In this document: positions 1 through 8,481 of the stretch, piece by piece | Layout of the letters: every line of letters starts with the position of its first letter | How positions within the stretch are numbered: the stretch's first letter is position 1 | Assembly: GCA_934533075.1 (NCBI GenBank) | Contig: CAKTBJ010000034.1 | Coordinates: 1 to 32,193, forward strand | Reading direction: 5' to 3' | DNA: 32,193 bases | Origin: an uncultured Paracoccus sp. | GTDB taxonomy: Bacteria > Pseudomonadota > Alphaproteobacteria > Rhodobacterales > Rhodobacteraceae | Notes under the pieces: model-generated | What the model saw: the letters and a program-made list of their open reading frames with translations, nothing else | Told to the model about the DNA's origin: nothing | Database searches by the model: none | Made by a program: the position numbers and the translations under genes

Positions 1-2
1 TA

Positions 3-79
3 TGGCGGACCCGGAGCGATTCGAACGCCCGACCCCCAGATTCGTAGTCTGGTGCTCTATCCAGCTGAGCTACGGGTCC
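3..79 (-). tRNA. tRNA-Arg (anticodon ACG)
   Basis: The reverse complement folds as a full cloverleaf. The acceptor stem is GGACCCG with CGGGTCC, the D arm is GCTC/GAGC, and the anticodon stem CCAGA/TCTGG holds the loop CTACGAA, giving anticodon ACG. The T arm is GGGCG/CGCTC around TTCGAAT. The discriminator is G and the CCA end is encoded (positions 5-3). ACG is the usual bacterial arginine anticodon, whose A34 is converted to inosine by TadA so that it reads CGU, CGC and CGA. Confidence 0.97.
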
Positions 80-91
80 GCTGTGAGGGGT

Positions 92-120
92 CATCTAGAG
101 GGTGGCGCCGGGACATGCAA
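92..120 (-). promoter_or_regulatory. Promoter of tRNA-Arg
   Basis: On the minus strand there is TTGCAT (120-115), a 17-base spacer and TAGATG (97-92). The predicted start of transcription is near 85, a few bases before the mature tRNA 5' end at 79. This suggests the tRNA has its own sigma70-type promoter and does not depend on read-through from the upstream kinase gene. The call rests on sequence only. Confidence 0.5.
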
Positions 121-149
121 GCGTCAATCCGTCCGCGTCGCGAAAAAAG

Positions 150-1538
150 TCACGCCACCATCGCCGAGGGCAAAAGAATGATGAATTCAGACCCCTGCGC
201 ATCGCTGCGCACCAGCGTCAGCGAGCCGCCATGACCCCGCACCAGCTCTGCCGCGATGGCCAGCCCCAATCCGGTGCCGCCCTTGCGGCCGCCGCTGGAA
301 AAGGGCTGGAACAGGGTTTCGCGGGTCTTCTCGGGCAGGCCCGGCCCGGTATCGCCGACGCGGATGAACCAGCCGCCATCGCTCTCGCCGGCGCCGATCT
401 CGATGGTGCCGGGGGTGCCGGTGGCCTCGATGGCCTGCCGGGCGTTGCGGACCAGATTCGACAGCACGCGGTGGATCTGGTCGCGGTCGGCATGGATGCG
501 CAGGGTCGGGGGGATGTCGGTCAGGAATTCGACACGGCCGGCCTCGCCGGCCAGCGATTCGGCCTCGATCACCTCCTCGGCCAGCGGCGCGAAGGCAAAG
601 CGCGAGATGGTGGGCGCCGGCTCCTCGGCCTTGCCATAGGCCAGCGTGGTCTCGCACAGGTTCACGGCGCGGGTGATGGTGTTGACCAGCTTGGGCGCGG
701 CGCGGCGCACGGCGGGGTCGTCGCTTTCCTCCAGCCGGTCGGCGAAAAGCTGGCCGGTGGTCAGGATGTTGCGCAGGTCGTGGCTGATCTTGGCCACCGC
801 CTGGCCCAGATTGGCCAGCCGCTCGCGCTGCTTCAGGGCCGAGGTCAGCGCGGTCTGCATCCGCGCCAGCGCATCCTCGGCCTCGCGCAGCTCGGCCATG
901 CGGGCGCCGGGGGCGATGATCGAGCGCGCATCCTGCGGATCGGCCGCGTAGTCGGCCATCGAGCGGATGACGCCCCGCATCGGCCGCACGATCAGCCGCT
1001 GCGCCGCGAGGTTCAGCAAAAGCGCCGTCAGGATCGAGAACGCCGCCGAGACCAGCAGCAATTGCAGGCCGAACTCGATCATGTCCTTGCGCAGCGGATC
1101 GGTGGACAGCGTGATCTCGATCAATTGGCCGGCCTGCTGGACCGGCTCGCCGATCACCCGGATCACCCGGTCGGCAGGGTCGAAAAGCTGCACCATCGCG
1201 TCGCGGGCGGCGGCCCATGTGGTCGCCTCGCGCAGGTCGTAGGTGGCGGCCACGGGGCCGGGCAGGGGCGAGGACAGCACCAGCTGCCGCAGGTCGTCGC
1301 GCCGCAGCACGACGTTGTAGACCCCGGCATTCTGGAGCAGCTCCGATTCGAGGTCGGAGGCGATGCTCTCGTCCGTGGCCAGCAGGGCGAGGCTGGCGAT
1401 CTGCGCCCGCTCCAGCCGCGATTCCAGGATGGTCAGGCGGTGGTTGGACAGCGAGGGCACCAGGATCAGCACTTCGGCCAGCAGCACGAAGAGGATCGTC
1501 AGCAGCGCAAACCGACCCGAGAGTGAATTCAGCCTCAT
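150..1538 (-). CDS. Orphan membrane sensor histidine kinase
   Basis: This 462-residue protein is a two-component sensor kinase of the inner membrane. Membrane segments lie at about residues 9-29 and 155-180 and flank a periplasmic domain of about 125 residues, followed by a HAMP-like linker (about 180-235). The phospho-acceptor motif SHDLRN puts the histidine at 253. The ATP-binding domain has an N box (NLVRNARQ, about 361), a G1 box (DTGPGL, about 396) and a G2 box (GGTGLGLA, about 420). I chose the ATG at 1538 because GGAAGG lies a few bases upstream and the protein then begins just before the first membrane helix; an ATG 19 codons further up lacks this. No response regulator is adjacent, so its partner is encoded elsewhere. 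The signal it senses cannot be read from the sequence. Confidence 0.9.
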   Translation of the reverse strand: MRLNSLSGRFALLTILFVLLAEVLILVPSLSNHRLTILESRLERAQIASLALLATDESIASDLESELLQNAGVYNVVLRRDDLRQLVLSSPLPGPVAATYDLREATTWAAARDAMVQLFDPADRVIRVIGEPVQQAGQLIEITLSTDPLRKDMIEFGLQLLLVSAAFSILTALLLNLAAQRLIVRPMRGVIRSMADYAADPQDARSIIAPGARMAELREAEDALARMQTALTSALKQRERLANLGQAVAKISHDLRNILTTGQLFADRLEESDDPAVRRAAPKLVNTITRAVNLCETTLAYGKAEEPAPTISRFAFAPLAEEVIEAESLAGEAGRVEFLTDIPPTLRIHADRDQIHRVLSNLVRNARQAIEATGTPGTIEIGAGESDGGWFIRVGDTGPGLPEKTRETLFQPFSSGGRKGGTGLGLAIAAELVRGHGGSLTLVRSDAQGSEFIILLPSAMVA

Positions 1539-1665
1539 CCCTGCCTTCCAAGGTCCCGCGGCGACGGGTATGCCATCCGCAACCGATAGCCGCATCCGCT
1601 ATCCGGGAACAATCCCGCGCGAGGCCGGGTTCCATGTGGGAACCGCGCCGGGGCGGCGCAAGGCG

Positions 1666-1694
1666 TTGACAGCACGGGCGCCTGCGTGTAGGGA
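1666..1694 (+). promoter_or_regulatory. Probable promoter of the rpmH-rnpA run
   Basis: TTGACA (1666-1671) is followed by a 17-base spacer and TAGGGA (1689-1694); TGTAGG two bases earlier is a second candidate for the -10. The -35 is a perfect sigma70 hexamer. It would give a leader of about 105 bases before rpmH. The -10 is weak, so the exact start is uncertain. Confidence 0.5.
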
Positions 1695-1806
1695 CCGGCC
1701 TCTATGAGATCAGGGCGAAAGCTGCCGCCGGGCCGGATGGGCCGGGGCCTCCGCCGACAGGACAAGCCCCCGGTCCGCCAAGGCCCGGACGACCGAGGAT
1801 AGAAAG

Positions 1807-1941
1807 ATGAAACGCACGTTCCAACCCTCCAATCTGGTTCGCGCCCGCCGTCACGGCTTCCGTGCCCGCATGGCGACCGCCGGCGGCCGCAAGGTTCTGG
1901 CCGCCCGCCGCGCCAAGGGCCGCAAGCGGCTGTCCGCGTAA
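1807..1941 (+). CDS. rpmH: 50S ribosomal protein L34
   Basis: This is a 44-residue, strongly basic protein that begins [18 protein letters not shown] and ends KGRKRLSA, the full L34 pattern. L34 is a structural protein of the large ribosomal subunit. A GAGG element sits 8 bases before the ATG. It is followed by rnpA in the order conserved across bacteria, where the two are usually co-transcribed. Length and sequence are normal for the family. Confidence 0.98.
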   Translation: MKRTFQPSNLVRARRHGFRARMATAGGRKVLAARRAKGRKRLSA

Positions 1942-2006
1942 GGGACGGTGGCGCGGCCGTCGCGGCTGCGCCTGCCCCGAAGGTTCTGGCCCCGAAAGGT
2001 CTGGCT

Positions 2007-2468
2007 ATGCAGCCGCAGCCCCATGCCTGCCCCGATCGCGACGATCCGGCGCCGGCGGACGGGGCTGCGGTTTTGGCATGTGCCGCCCCCTCGCGGGACG
2101 GCGCCCCCCGCGGTCCCTTGCCGCCGGTGCTGCGCAAGCGGGCCGAGTTCCTGCGCGCCGCCTCGGCCCGCCGGCAGGGGATGCCGGGCTTTCTGCTCCA
2201 GGCCCGCGCGCGCGGCGACGAGGGGGCGTTCCGCGTCGGCTATACATGCAGCAAGAAGATCGGCAATGCCGTGGCCCGCAACCGCGCCAAGCGGCGCCTG
2301 CGGGCGCTGGCGCGCGCCGTAATGCCCGAGGCCGCGCGGCCGGGCTGGGACTATGTTCTGGTCGGCCGGCCGCAGGCCACCATCGCCCGCGATTTCGCCG
2401 ACCTCTGCGCCGATCTGCGCGCCGCTCTGGCCCGCATCCATACGGCGCGCGACGGGCGGTCGGCATGA
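2007..2468 (+). CDS. rnpA: Ribonuclease P protein component
   Basis: This 153-residue basic protein is the protein subunit of RNase P, which helps the catalytic RNA remove tRNA 5' leaders. The family signature is clear: the RNR-type motif [10 protein letters not shown] at about residues 90-99, preceded by [15 protein letters not shown]. The first 38 or so residues are low-complexity and poorly conserved, so the true start could lie downstream. The ATG at 2007 has AAAGG about 8 bases upstream and no in-frame ATG follows before the conserved part. It starts 65 bases after rpmH and its TGA overlaps the yidD start (ATGA), which indicates translational coupling. Confidence 0.93.
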   Translation: MQPQPHACPDRDDPAPADGAAVLACAAPSRDGAPRGPLPPVLRKRAEFLRAASARRQGMPGFLLQARARGDEGAFRVGYTCSKKIGNAVARNRAKRRLRALARAVMPEAARPGWDYVLVGRPQATIARDFADLCADLRAALARIHTARDGRSA

Positions 2469-2710
2469 CGCCGGCGGCCTGGCTGCTGTCGCTGCCGGTG
2501 CGCGGCTATCGGCTGGTTCTCAGCCCCTGGGTCGGGCATGGCTGCCGCTTTCAGCCCACCTGCTCGGCCTATGCGCTGGAGGCGCTGGAGCGCCACGGCG
2601 CGCTGCGCGGCGGCTGGCTTGCGGCGCGGCGCATCGCGCGCTGTCACCCCTGGGGCGGCGAGGGCTATGACCCGGTGCCTCCCGCCAAGAAAGGCGCAGA
2701 TGATGCGTGA
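2465..2710 (+). CDS. yidD: Membrane protein insertion efficiency factor YidD
   Basis: This 81-residue protein matches the YidD family (DUF37): the sequence [22 protein letters not shown] with its paired cysteines at about residues 27 and 33, then [27 protein letters not shown]. YidD is a small peripheral inner-membrane protein that assists YidC-dependent insertion. It overlaps rnpA by four bases at its start and ttcA by a few bases at its end, so the three are probably one transcript. The yidC gene that often follows is not here; ttcA takes its place. Confidence 0.95.
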   Translation: MTPAAWLLSLPVRGYRLVLSPWVGHGCRFQPTCSAYALEALERHGALRGGWLAARRIARCHPWGGEGYDPVPPAKKGADDA

Positions 2711-3614
2711 CGAGACCGAAGCCGACCTGCCGGACGAGGCCGCGGGCGACGAGCCGGGCGAGATCCACGCCCTGTTCCGCGGTGCCCCGCGCACGAACAG
2801 CTTCCGCAAGCTGCGCAAGCGGCTGGTGCGCGAGACCCGCGACGCCATCGAGACCTATGGCATGGTCCGCCCCGGCGATCGCTGGCTGGTCTGCCTGTCG
2901 GGCGGCAAGGACAGCTATACCCTGCTGGCGGTGCTGCACGAGTTGCAATGGCGCGGGCTGCTGCCGGTGGATATTCTGGCCTGCAACCTCGATCAGGGGC
3001 AGCCGGGCTTTCCGGCCACCGTCCTGCCCGAATTCCTGAAGGATCGCGGCGTCGCCCACCGGATCGAGTATCAGGACACCTATTCGGTGGTGATCGACAA
3101 GATCGCGCCGGGTGGCACGATGTGCAGCCTGTGCTCGCGGCTGCGGCGGGGCAACTTGTATCGCATCGCGCGCGAGGAGGGATGCAGCGCCGTGGTGCTG
3201 GGCCATCACCGCGACGATATTCTGGAAACCTTCTTCATGAACCTGTTCCACGGCGGCCGGCTGGCGGCAATGCCACCCAAGCTGCTGAACGAGGAGGGCG
3301 ACCTGCTGGTCCTGCGCCCGCTGGCCTTCGTGGCCGAGGCGGATTGCGAGCGGTTCGTGCGGGCGATGGATTACCCGATCATCCCCTGCGACCTGTGCGG
3401 CAGCCAGGACGGCTTGCAGCGCCAGCAGGTCAAGATGCTGCTGGACGAATGGGAGACCCGCCGCCCCGGCCGCCGTCAGGTGATGTTCCGGGCACTGATG
3501 AACACCCGGCCCTCGCATCTGGCCGATCCCGCGCTGTTCGATTTCGCCGGGTTGTGGCCGGGCGAGGCGGGTGAGGCGCCCGGTCCCGACATCCCGCGCC
3601 TGCGCCCGGAGTGA
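2703..3614 (+). CDS. ttcA: tRNA 2-thiocytidine synthetase TtcA
   Basis: This 303-residue protein adds sulfur to cytidine 32 of certain tRNAs, using ATP and a [4Fe-4S] cluster. The ATP-binding PP-loop SGGKDS lies at residues 66-71. The cluster cysteines are in MCSLC (141 and 144) and PCDLC (229; 232 is also Cys). [17 protein letters not shown] at about 166-182 is typical of the family. Two adjacent ATGs (2700 and 2703) are possible. The second is spaced about 8 bases from an AAAGG ribosome-binding site and the first about 5, so both are plausible. The start overlaps the end of yidD. Substrates of TtcA include arginine tRNAs, which fits loosely with the tRNA-Arg gene nearby, although that closeness may be chance. 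Confidence 0.95.
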   Translation: MRDETEADLPDEAAGDEPGEIHALFRGAPRTNSFRKLRKRLVRETRDAIETYGMVRPGDRWLVCLSGGKDSYTLLAVLHELQWRGLLPVDILACNLDQGQPGFPATVLPEFLKDRGVAHRIEYQDTYSVVIDKIAPGGTMCSLCSRLRRGNLYRIAREEGCSAVVLGHHRDDILETFFMNLFHGGRLAAMPPKLLNEEGDLLVLRPLAFVAEADCERFVRAMDYPIIPCDLCGSQDGLQRQQVKMLLDEWETRRPGRRQVMFRALMNTRPSHLADPALFDFAGLWPGEAGEAPGPDIPRLRPE

Positions 3615-3620
3615 GGGAAC

Positions 3621-3754
3621 GGTGCGTGCAAGCACGCACCCTGCGGGCGTTCGGACCCCCGCACCGTAGACCGATACGGATTTCGGGCACGTGTCGAACC
3701 TCGCATGAAGCAACGCTGCGCTTCCGGGCCGTAGGGTGCGTGCTTGCACGCACC
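3621..3754 (+). repeat. Pair of 22-bp inverted repeats, each palindromic
   Basis: GGTGCGTGCAAGCACGCACC (3621-3640) and GGTGCGTGCTTGCACGCACC (3735-3754) are exact reverse complements. With the two flanking bases CT and AG the identity extends to 22 bp. Each copy is also a perfect 9-bp inverted repeat around AA or TT. The 92 bases between them hold no convincing gene. The element lies exactly between two convergent genes, ttcA and the acylase, where REP-like or MITE-like elements often sit and where it could act as a bidirectional terminator. Each stem has only a two-base loop and no T run, so a role as simple terminators is doubtful. Confidence 0.85.
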
Positions 3755-3760
3755 TTCCCC

Positions 3761-6184
3761 CTATTCCGCCTGCTGCCCCGGCACCAGCCGCGTCACCCCG
3801 GCCGAGGCCGCGCGTGCCAGCGCGGTATCCAGCGACATGCCGATATATTCGCCGCGCCGCCACAGCTCGCCCAGATCGTCGTAATGGCGTGACAGCAGGT
3901 GGCCCGACTGCCCCGTCGAAATCACGAAGATCGAACTGTCCGGGTCCGACAGGTCGTAGACGCCGCGATAGCCGGCGCCCGCCACCGCCTGGAACGGGTT
4001 GCGCCCGCGCCCCAGCAATCCCGCCTGCGCCAGCGTCGAATCGCCCCCCGACAGCGATTGCCGCAGATTGGCCAGCCAGCCCAGCAGGGGCCGCCCGCCA
4101 AGGCCGGGGCTGGCATGCAGCGCCTGATGCGGGTCGCCCCAGCGCCAGCTTGACACTTGCGGGCCGAACCGTTCGGTCAGCGACAGGATCGCCGCATCCA
4201 GCGCCTGCCGGGCGATGGTGGTGCAATCCTCGGTCGCGGCCGATTGCACGATGTCGCACCATGCCCCGGCGCCGCCGGTATCGCGGAACACGGCCTCGAT
4301 GAAATCCGGCATGACGGTGGCGAAGCGCGCCGCCAGCGGGCCTAACTCGTCGCGGATCAGCCGGTCCTGCAACTCGGCCATCCAGGCGGCATAGATCAGC
4401 GGCTCGGGCAGGTGCTCGCTCATGCGGCCGTCCCAGGCGGCCAGCAGGGCCAGCGCGTCCTGCCGCTGGCGCTCGGGCGTGCCGGAGGGCGCAGGCTCGC
4501 CCGTGAACCACAGGTCGGCGCCGACCACCGGCAGAAGCTGGCGGGCCGCGCTGCTCACGATGTCGATCTGCTCGTCCATCAGGCTGTCGCGGGAATGGAT
4601 CTCGCGCTCGCCCGACAGGTGGGCCAGCCGCAGGCGCTGCGGGCGGGCGCCGCCGGGACCGGGATCGGCCAGCGCCGCCTGCATCCGCGCGGCGGGTGCG
4701 GGGCTGGCCGGGGCAGGGGCGGCGAGGCCCTGCCAGCCCTGTTCCGGCAGCCAGCCGGGCGTGGGCATGCGCCCGTCGCCGCCGCGCAGCGGCAGCCGCC
4801 CGGCCTGTGCGGCGTAAATCCCGGCCGCATCGGCCAGCAGCACCGTCAGCGGCGGCGCGGTGATCGCCTGCACGGCCTCCAGCCCGGATGCGGCATCCTG
4901 CGCCCGCATCAGCCCGATCAGCCCGGCGATGGTGGTGTCGTCGCGCGCCAGCCCCGGCCAGCCCAAGGCCGCCACATGCCCCGCCGGCAGCACGTCGCGG
5001 ATGCCGAAATGCACGCCGGGCAGCACCGGGCCGTTGCCGGTCTCGCGCAGGGTGATCCGGCGCGGCTCCTCGCCGCGGATGCGGATCACCTCGGTCCTGC
5101 GGGCGAAATCCGTCCAGCCCTCGGCGCTGCGATAGCGGTCGGGGGCGCCGGGCTGGACCTCCTCGATGAACAGGTCCTGATCGTCGGCGCCCGAGGGCGC
5201 CATGCCCCAGGCCAGCGCCGGATTGCGCCCCGAGATCACCGCCGGCACGCCGGGAATCGTCACGCCGATCACCCCGCCCGACGCCAGTTCGATCCGGGCG
5301 AGGTAATAGAGGCCGGGCGCCGTCAGCCCGGTTTGCAGGTCGTTGGCGAGGATGGCGCCCCCGGCGGCGGTCTGCGCCGGCGGCACCGCCCAGACCCCGC
5401 CGCCCGCCGCCGTGCCGGGGCCGAGAAACCCGGCCAGCCGGTCAGGCCAGGCCTCGCCGGGGGCCTCCTCGCCGGCGGGCGGGGCGAAATGCAGGCCGGG
5501 AAAGCGTGCGGCGTAATCGCCCGGCATGCCCTCACCCGGATGCGCGACCAGCTGCGGCCCGCGACCCGGCAGCGCCAGCGACAGCCGCGCCCGGTCCACC
5601 TCGGTCTGCGCGGCGCGTGTCGAGGCCAGCGCCCACAGCTTGAGGATCGCCAGCGAATCCTCGGGCCGCCACCACGGGATCGGGTCGCGATAGAGGAAGA
5701 ATTCCGGCGCGCCGCGCCCCAGCGCATCGCGGTTGACCACCTGCACCCAGGCATTCACCCCGTCGGCATAGGCCTGCAACGCCGCCCGCGTGCCCTCGTC
5801 CAGCGCGGCGAGGCTGTCCTCGGCCCGCCGTGCCAGCTCCAGCCGCCGCATCAGGTCGTCGGCGGCGACGGCGCGCGGGCCGTGGACCTCGGCCAGCCGG
5901 CCCTGCGCGGCGCGGCGCAGCATCACCATCTGGAACAGCCGGTCCTGCGCATGCACATAGCCCAGCGCCAGGAAGGCATCGCGGTCGTCGCCGGCCAGGA
6001 TATGGGGCACGGTCTCGGTGCTGCGCACGATCTCGACCGGGGCGTGCAGGCCGGCGATCGCCTCCTCGGCGGCATAGGGCGGCAGCGAGCGGATGGCGAA
6101 ATACCACACCAGCGCCGCCGCCGCGCCCGCCAGCATCAGCACCGCGACCGTCAGGCGCAGCAGCCAGCGAAACAGGGTCAGCAT
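3761..6184 (-). CDS. Penicillin acylase family protein lacking the usual nucleophile serine
   Basis: This 807-residue protein has an N-terminal membrane anchor or signal (about residues 5-30) and then follows the penicillin amidase / Ntn-hydrolase fold throughout: HILAGDDRDAFLALGYVHAQDRLFQM (61-86), GRNPALAWG, and the C-terminal RWGDPHQALH, GGDSTL and GQSGHLLSRHYDDL. Family members cleave amides such as acyl-homoserine lactones or beta-lactams after autoprocessing exposes a catalytic serine in a motif of the type SNxW. Here that site reads GGVW (262-265), so both Ser and Asn are Gly. The rest of the frame is intact, which argues against simple decay. It may be an inactive paralogue or use another residue. 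The start has GAGGA 8 bases upstream. It is convergent with ttcA and divergent from the oxidoreductase at 6320. Confidence 0.88.
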   Translation of the reverse strand: MLTLFRWLLRLTVAVLMLAGAAAALVWYFAIRSLPPYAAEEAIAGLHAPVEIVRSTETVPHILAGDDRDAFLALGYVHAQDRLFQMVMLRRAAQGRLAEVHGPRAVAADDLMRRLELARRAEDSLAALDEGTRAALQAYADGVNAWVQVVNRDALGRGAPEFFLYRDPIPWWRPEDSLAILKLWALASTRAAQTEVDRARLSLALPGRGPQLVAHPGEGMPGDYAARFPGLHFAPPAGEEAPGEAWPDRLAGFLGPGTAAGGGVWAVPPAQTAAGGAILANDLQTGLTAPGLYYLARIELASGGVIGVTIPGVPAVISGRNPALAWGMAPSGADDQDLFIEEVQPGAPDRYRSAEGWTDFARRTEVIRIRGEEPRRITLRETGNGPVLPGVHFGIRDVLPAGHVAALGWPGLARDDTTIAGLIGLMRAQDAASGLEAVQAITAPPLTVLLADAAGIYAAQAGRLPLRGGDGRMPTPGWLPEQGWQGLAAPAPASPAPAARMQAALADPGPGGARPQRLRLAHLSGEREIHSRDSLMDEQIDIVSSAARQLLPVVGADLWFTGEPAPSGTPERQRQDALALLAAWDGRMSEHLPEPLIYAAWMAELQDRLIRDELGPLAARFATVMPDFIEAVFRDTGGAGAWCDIVQSAATEDCTTIARQALDAAILSLTERFGPQVSSWRWGDPHQALHASPGLGGRPLLGWLANLRQSLSGGDSTLAQAGLLGRGRNPFQAVAGAGYRGVYDLSDPDSSIFVISTGQSGHLLSRHYDDLGELWRRGEYIGMSLDTALARAASAGVTRLVPGQQAE

Positions 6185-6319
6185 CGCATCGGTCCTCGCG
6201 GTCGCGGCATGGCTTTGATAGGTTGACCCCGCTGTCGCGCGGGTGGAACCATGCCGGCGGTGTTAGGTCAAGCCGATCTGCAACGCAACGCGGCAGGCGG
6301 CGGCAAGATGGAGAAACCG

Positions 6320-7189
6320 ATGGCGAAGCTGGCATTCCTGGGCCTTGGCGTGATGGGCGGGCCGATGGCGGGGCATCTGGCGGCGGCGGGGCACGATGTG
6401 ACGGTCTATAACCGCACGCCTGCCCGCGCGCGGGACTGGCTGGCCCGGCACAGGGGGACCGCCGCGGCCACCCCGCGCGAGGCCGCCGCCGGGGCCGGGG
6501 TGGTGCTGGCCTGCGTCGGCAATGACGACGACCTGCGCGCGGTCTGCCTTGGCCCGGACGGGGCCTTTGCCGGCATGGCGCCGGGCAGCCTATTCGTCGA
6601 TCACACCACGGTCTCCGCCCGCGTCAGCCGCGAGCTGGCCGAGGCGGCCCGCGCGCTGGGCATCGGCTATGTGGATGCGCCGGTCTCGGGCGGGCAGGCG
6701 GGGGCCGAGAACGGCGCGCTGTCGATCATGTGCGGCGGCACGGCCAAGGATTATGCCCGCGCCGAGGCGGTTTGCTCGGTCTATGCCAAGGTCATGCGCC
6801 GGATGGGCGATGTGGGTGCCGGTTCCGTGACCAAGATGTGCAACCAGATCGCCATCGCCGGGCTGGTTCAGGGTCTGGCGGAATCGCTGAATTTCGCCGA
6901 GGCCGCCGGGCTGGACATCGAGGCTGTGGTCGAGGTCATCTCGCAGGGCGCCGCCGGAAGCTGGCAGATGGCCAACCGTCACAAGACCATGAAGGCGGGC
7001 GAATTCGAGCATGGCTTTGCGGTGGACTGGATGCGCAAGGACCTGAAGATCTGTCTGGAGACCGGGGACGAGATCGGCGCGGCGCTGCCGGTGACGGCGC
7101 TGGTCGATCAGTTCTACAAGGATGTGCAGGGCATGGGCGGCGGGCGCTGGGATACGTCCTCGCTGATCCGGCGGCTGCGGAGGGCGTGA
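6320..7189 (+). CDS. 3-hydroxyisobutyrate dehydrogenase-like NAD(P)-dependent oxidoreductase
   Basis: This 289-residue protein is a beta-hydroxyacid dehydrogenase. The N-terminal Rossmann fold starts with [15 protein letters not shown] (residues 6-20). The substrate motif [14 protein letters not shown] lies at 119-132. The catalytic Lys is K172 in [11 protein letters not shown], with Asn175 after it. Such enzymes oxidise or reduce 3-hydroxyisobutyrate, tartronate semialdehyde, or succinic and glyoxylic semialdehydes; the exact substrate cannot be decided by eye. I chose the ATG at 6320 because GGAG lies 6 bases upstream and the protein then begins directly at the fold; an earlier ATG at 6308 has no such site. 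The proA gene begins one base after its stop, so the pair is almost certainly co-transcribed. Confidence 0.9.
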   Translation: MAKLAFLGLGVMGGPMAGHLAAAGHDVTVYNRTPARARDWLARHRGTAAATPREAAAGAGVVLACVGNDDDLRAVCLGPDGAFAGMAPGSLFVDHTTVSARVSRELAEAARALGIGYVDAPVSGGQAGAENGALSIMCGGTAKDYARAEAVCSVYAKVMRRMGDVGAGSVTKMCNQIAIAGLVQGLAESLNFAEAAGLDIEAVVEVISQGAAGSWQMANRHKTMKAGEFEHGFAVDWMRKDLKICLETGDEIGAALPVTALVDQFYKDVQGMGGGRWDTSSLIRRLRRA

Positions 7190-7190
7190 C

Positions 7191-8450
7191 GTGGACGAGA
7201 CTGCCGAGGACCTGATCGCCCGCATGGGCCGCGACGCGCGCGGGGCGGCGCAAGTGCTGGCCACCACCACGGCCGAGCGCAAGCATGCCGCCCTGATCGG
7301 CGCCGCCGATGCGCTGGGGCGGATGGAGGATGCGATCCTCGACGCCAATGCCGAGGATATGGTCCATGCCGAGGACAAGGGGCTGGACGCGGCCATGCTG
7401 GACCGGCTGCGGCTGGACCCGGCGCGCATCCGGGCGATGGGCGAGGGGCTGCGCGCCATCGCGGCCCAGCCCGATCCGGTGGGGCGGGTGCTGGCGGAAT
7501 GGGACCGGCCCAACGGATTGCATATCCGGCGGGTTGCCACGCCCTTGGGGGTGATCGGGGTGATCTATGAAAGCCGGCCCAACGTGACGGCGGATGCCGC
7601 CGGGCTGGCGCTGCAATCCGGCAATGCCGTGATCCTGCGCGGCGGCTCGGAAAGCCTGAACTCCGCGCAGGCGATCCATGCCGCCATGCAGGAGGGGTTG
7701 CGCCAGGCCGGGCTGCCGGCGGGGGCGATCCAGCTGGTCGCCAGCCGCGACCGGGCGGCGGTGGCGGCGATGCTGCGCGCGCAGGGGCTGATCGACGTGA
7801 TCATCCCGCGCGGTGGCAAGGGCCTCGTCGGGCTGGTGCAATCCGAGGCGCGGGTGCCGGTCTTCGCGCATCTGGAAGGGGTCTGCCACGTCTATGCCGA
7901 CCGCGATGCCGATCTGGACAAGGCCCGGCGGGTGGTGCTGAACGCCAAGACCCGGCGCACCGGCATCTGCGGCGCCGCGGAATGCCTGCTGATCGACTGG
8001 CAGTTCTATACGAGGCACGGCCCGGTGCTGGTGCAGGACCTGCTGGATGCCGGGGTGGAGGTGCGGGCCGAGGGCGAACTGGCCAAGGTGCCCGGCACCG
8101 TGCGCGCGCAAGCGGATGATTTCGGGCGCGAATTCCTGGCGCCCATCATCGCCGCGAAGCTGGTCGACGGGGTGGAGGAGGCCGTGGCCCATATCCGCCG
8201 CTTCGGCTCGGGCCATACGGAGGCGATCCTGACCGAGAGTGATTCGACGGCGCAGGTCTTCTTCGACAGCCTCGACAGCGCCATCCTGATGCGCAACGCC
8301 TCGACCCAGTTCGCGGACGGGGGCGAGTTCGGGATGGGCGCGGAAATCGGCATCGCCACCGGCAAGATGCATGCGCGCGGGCCGGTGGGGGCCGAGCAAC
8401 TGACCAGCTTCAAGTATCTGGTGACGGGGGATGGCGCCGTGCGGGGGTGA
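7191..8450 (+). CDS. proA: Glutamate-5-semialdehyde dehydrogenase (gamma-glutamyl phosphate reductase)
   Basis: This 419-residue enzyme carries out the second step of proline synthesis, the NADPH-dependent reduction of gamma-glutamyl phosphate to glutamate-5-semialdehyde. Family features include [17 protein letters not shown] (123-139), [11 protein letters not shown] (202-212) and the catalytic cysteine C260 in [11 protein letters not shown]. The C-terminal [25 protein letters not shown] is the usual ending. The start is a GTG at 7191, with GGAGG 7 bases upstream inside the end of the previous gene. The length is normal. Its usual partner proB is not in the window; a hydroxyacid dehydrogenase lies directly upstream. 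Confidence 0.96.
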   Translation: MDETAEDLIARMGRDARGAAQVLATTTAERKHAALIGAADALGRMEDAILDANAEDMVHAEDKGLDAAMLDRLRLDPARIRAMGEGLRAIAAQPDPVGRVLAEWDRPNGLHIRRVATPLGVIGVIYESRPNVTADAAGLALQSGNAVILRGGSESLNSAQAIHAAMQEGLRQAGLPAGAIQLVASRDRAAVAAMLRAQGLIDVIIPRGGKGLVGLVQSEARVPVFAHLEGVCHVYADRDADLDKARRVVLNAKTRRTGICGAAECLLIDWQFYTRHGPVLVQDLLDAGVEVRAEGELAKVPGTVRAQADDFGREFLAPIIAAKLVDGVEEAVAHIRRFGSGHTEAILTESDSTAQVFFDSLDSAILMRNASTQFADGGEFGMGAEIGIATGKMHARGPVGAEQLTSFKYLVTGDGAVRG

Positions 8451-8456
8451 TCGCAT

Positions 8457-8481
8457 CCCCGGCCGGCGGCACGGGCCGGGG
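8457..8481 (+). terminator. GC-rich hairpin after proA
   Basis: CCCCGGCC (8457-8464) pairs with GGCCGGGG (8474-8481) around a 9-base loop, seven bases after the proA stop. No T run follows, so it may be a stability hairpin or a weak terminator. Confidence 0.4.

Noticed and set aside
102..1526. A 474-codon plus-strand open frame opposite the orphan kinase
   Set aside because: The kinase motifs on the minus strand are unambiguous. This frame is a Gly/Gln/His-rich shadow.
6223..6271. Inverted TTGACC/GGTCAA pair between the divergent acylase and oxidoreductase genes as two -35 boxes
   Set aside because: No acceptable -10 element lies at the expected distance on either strand.
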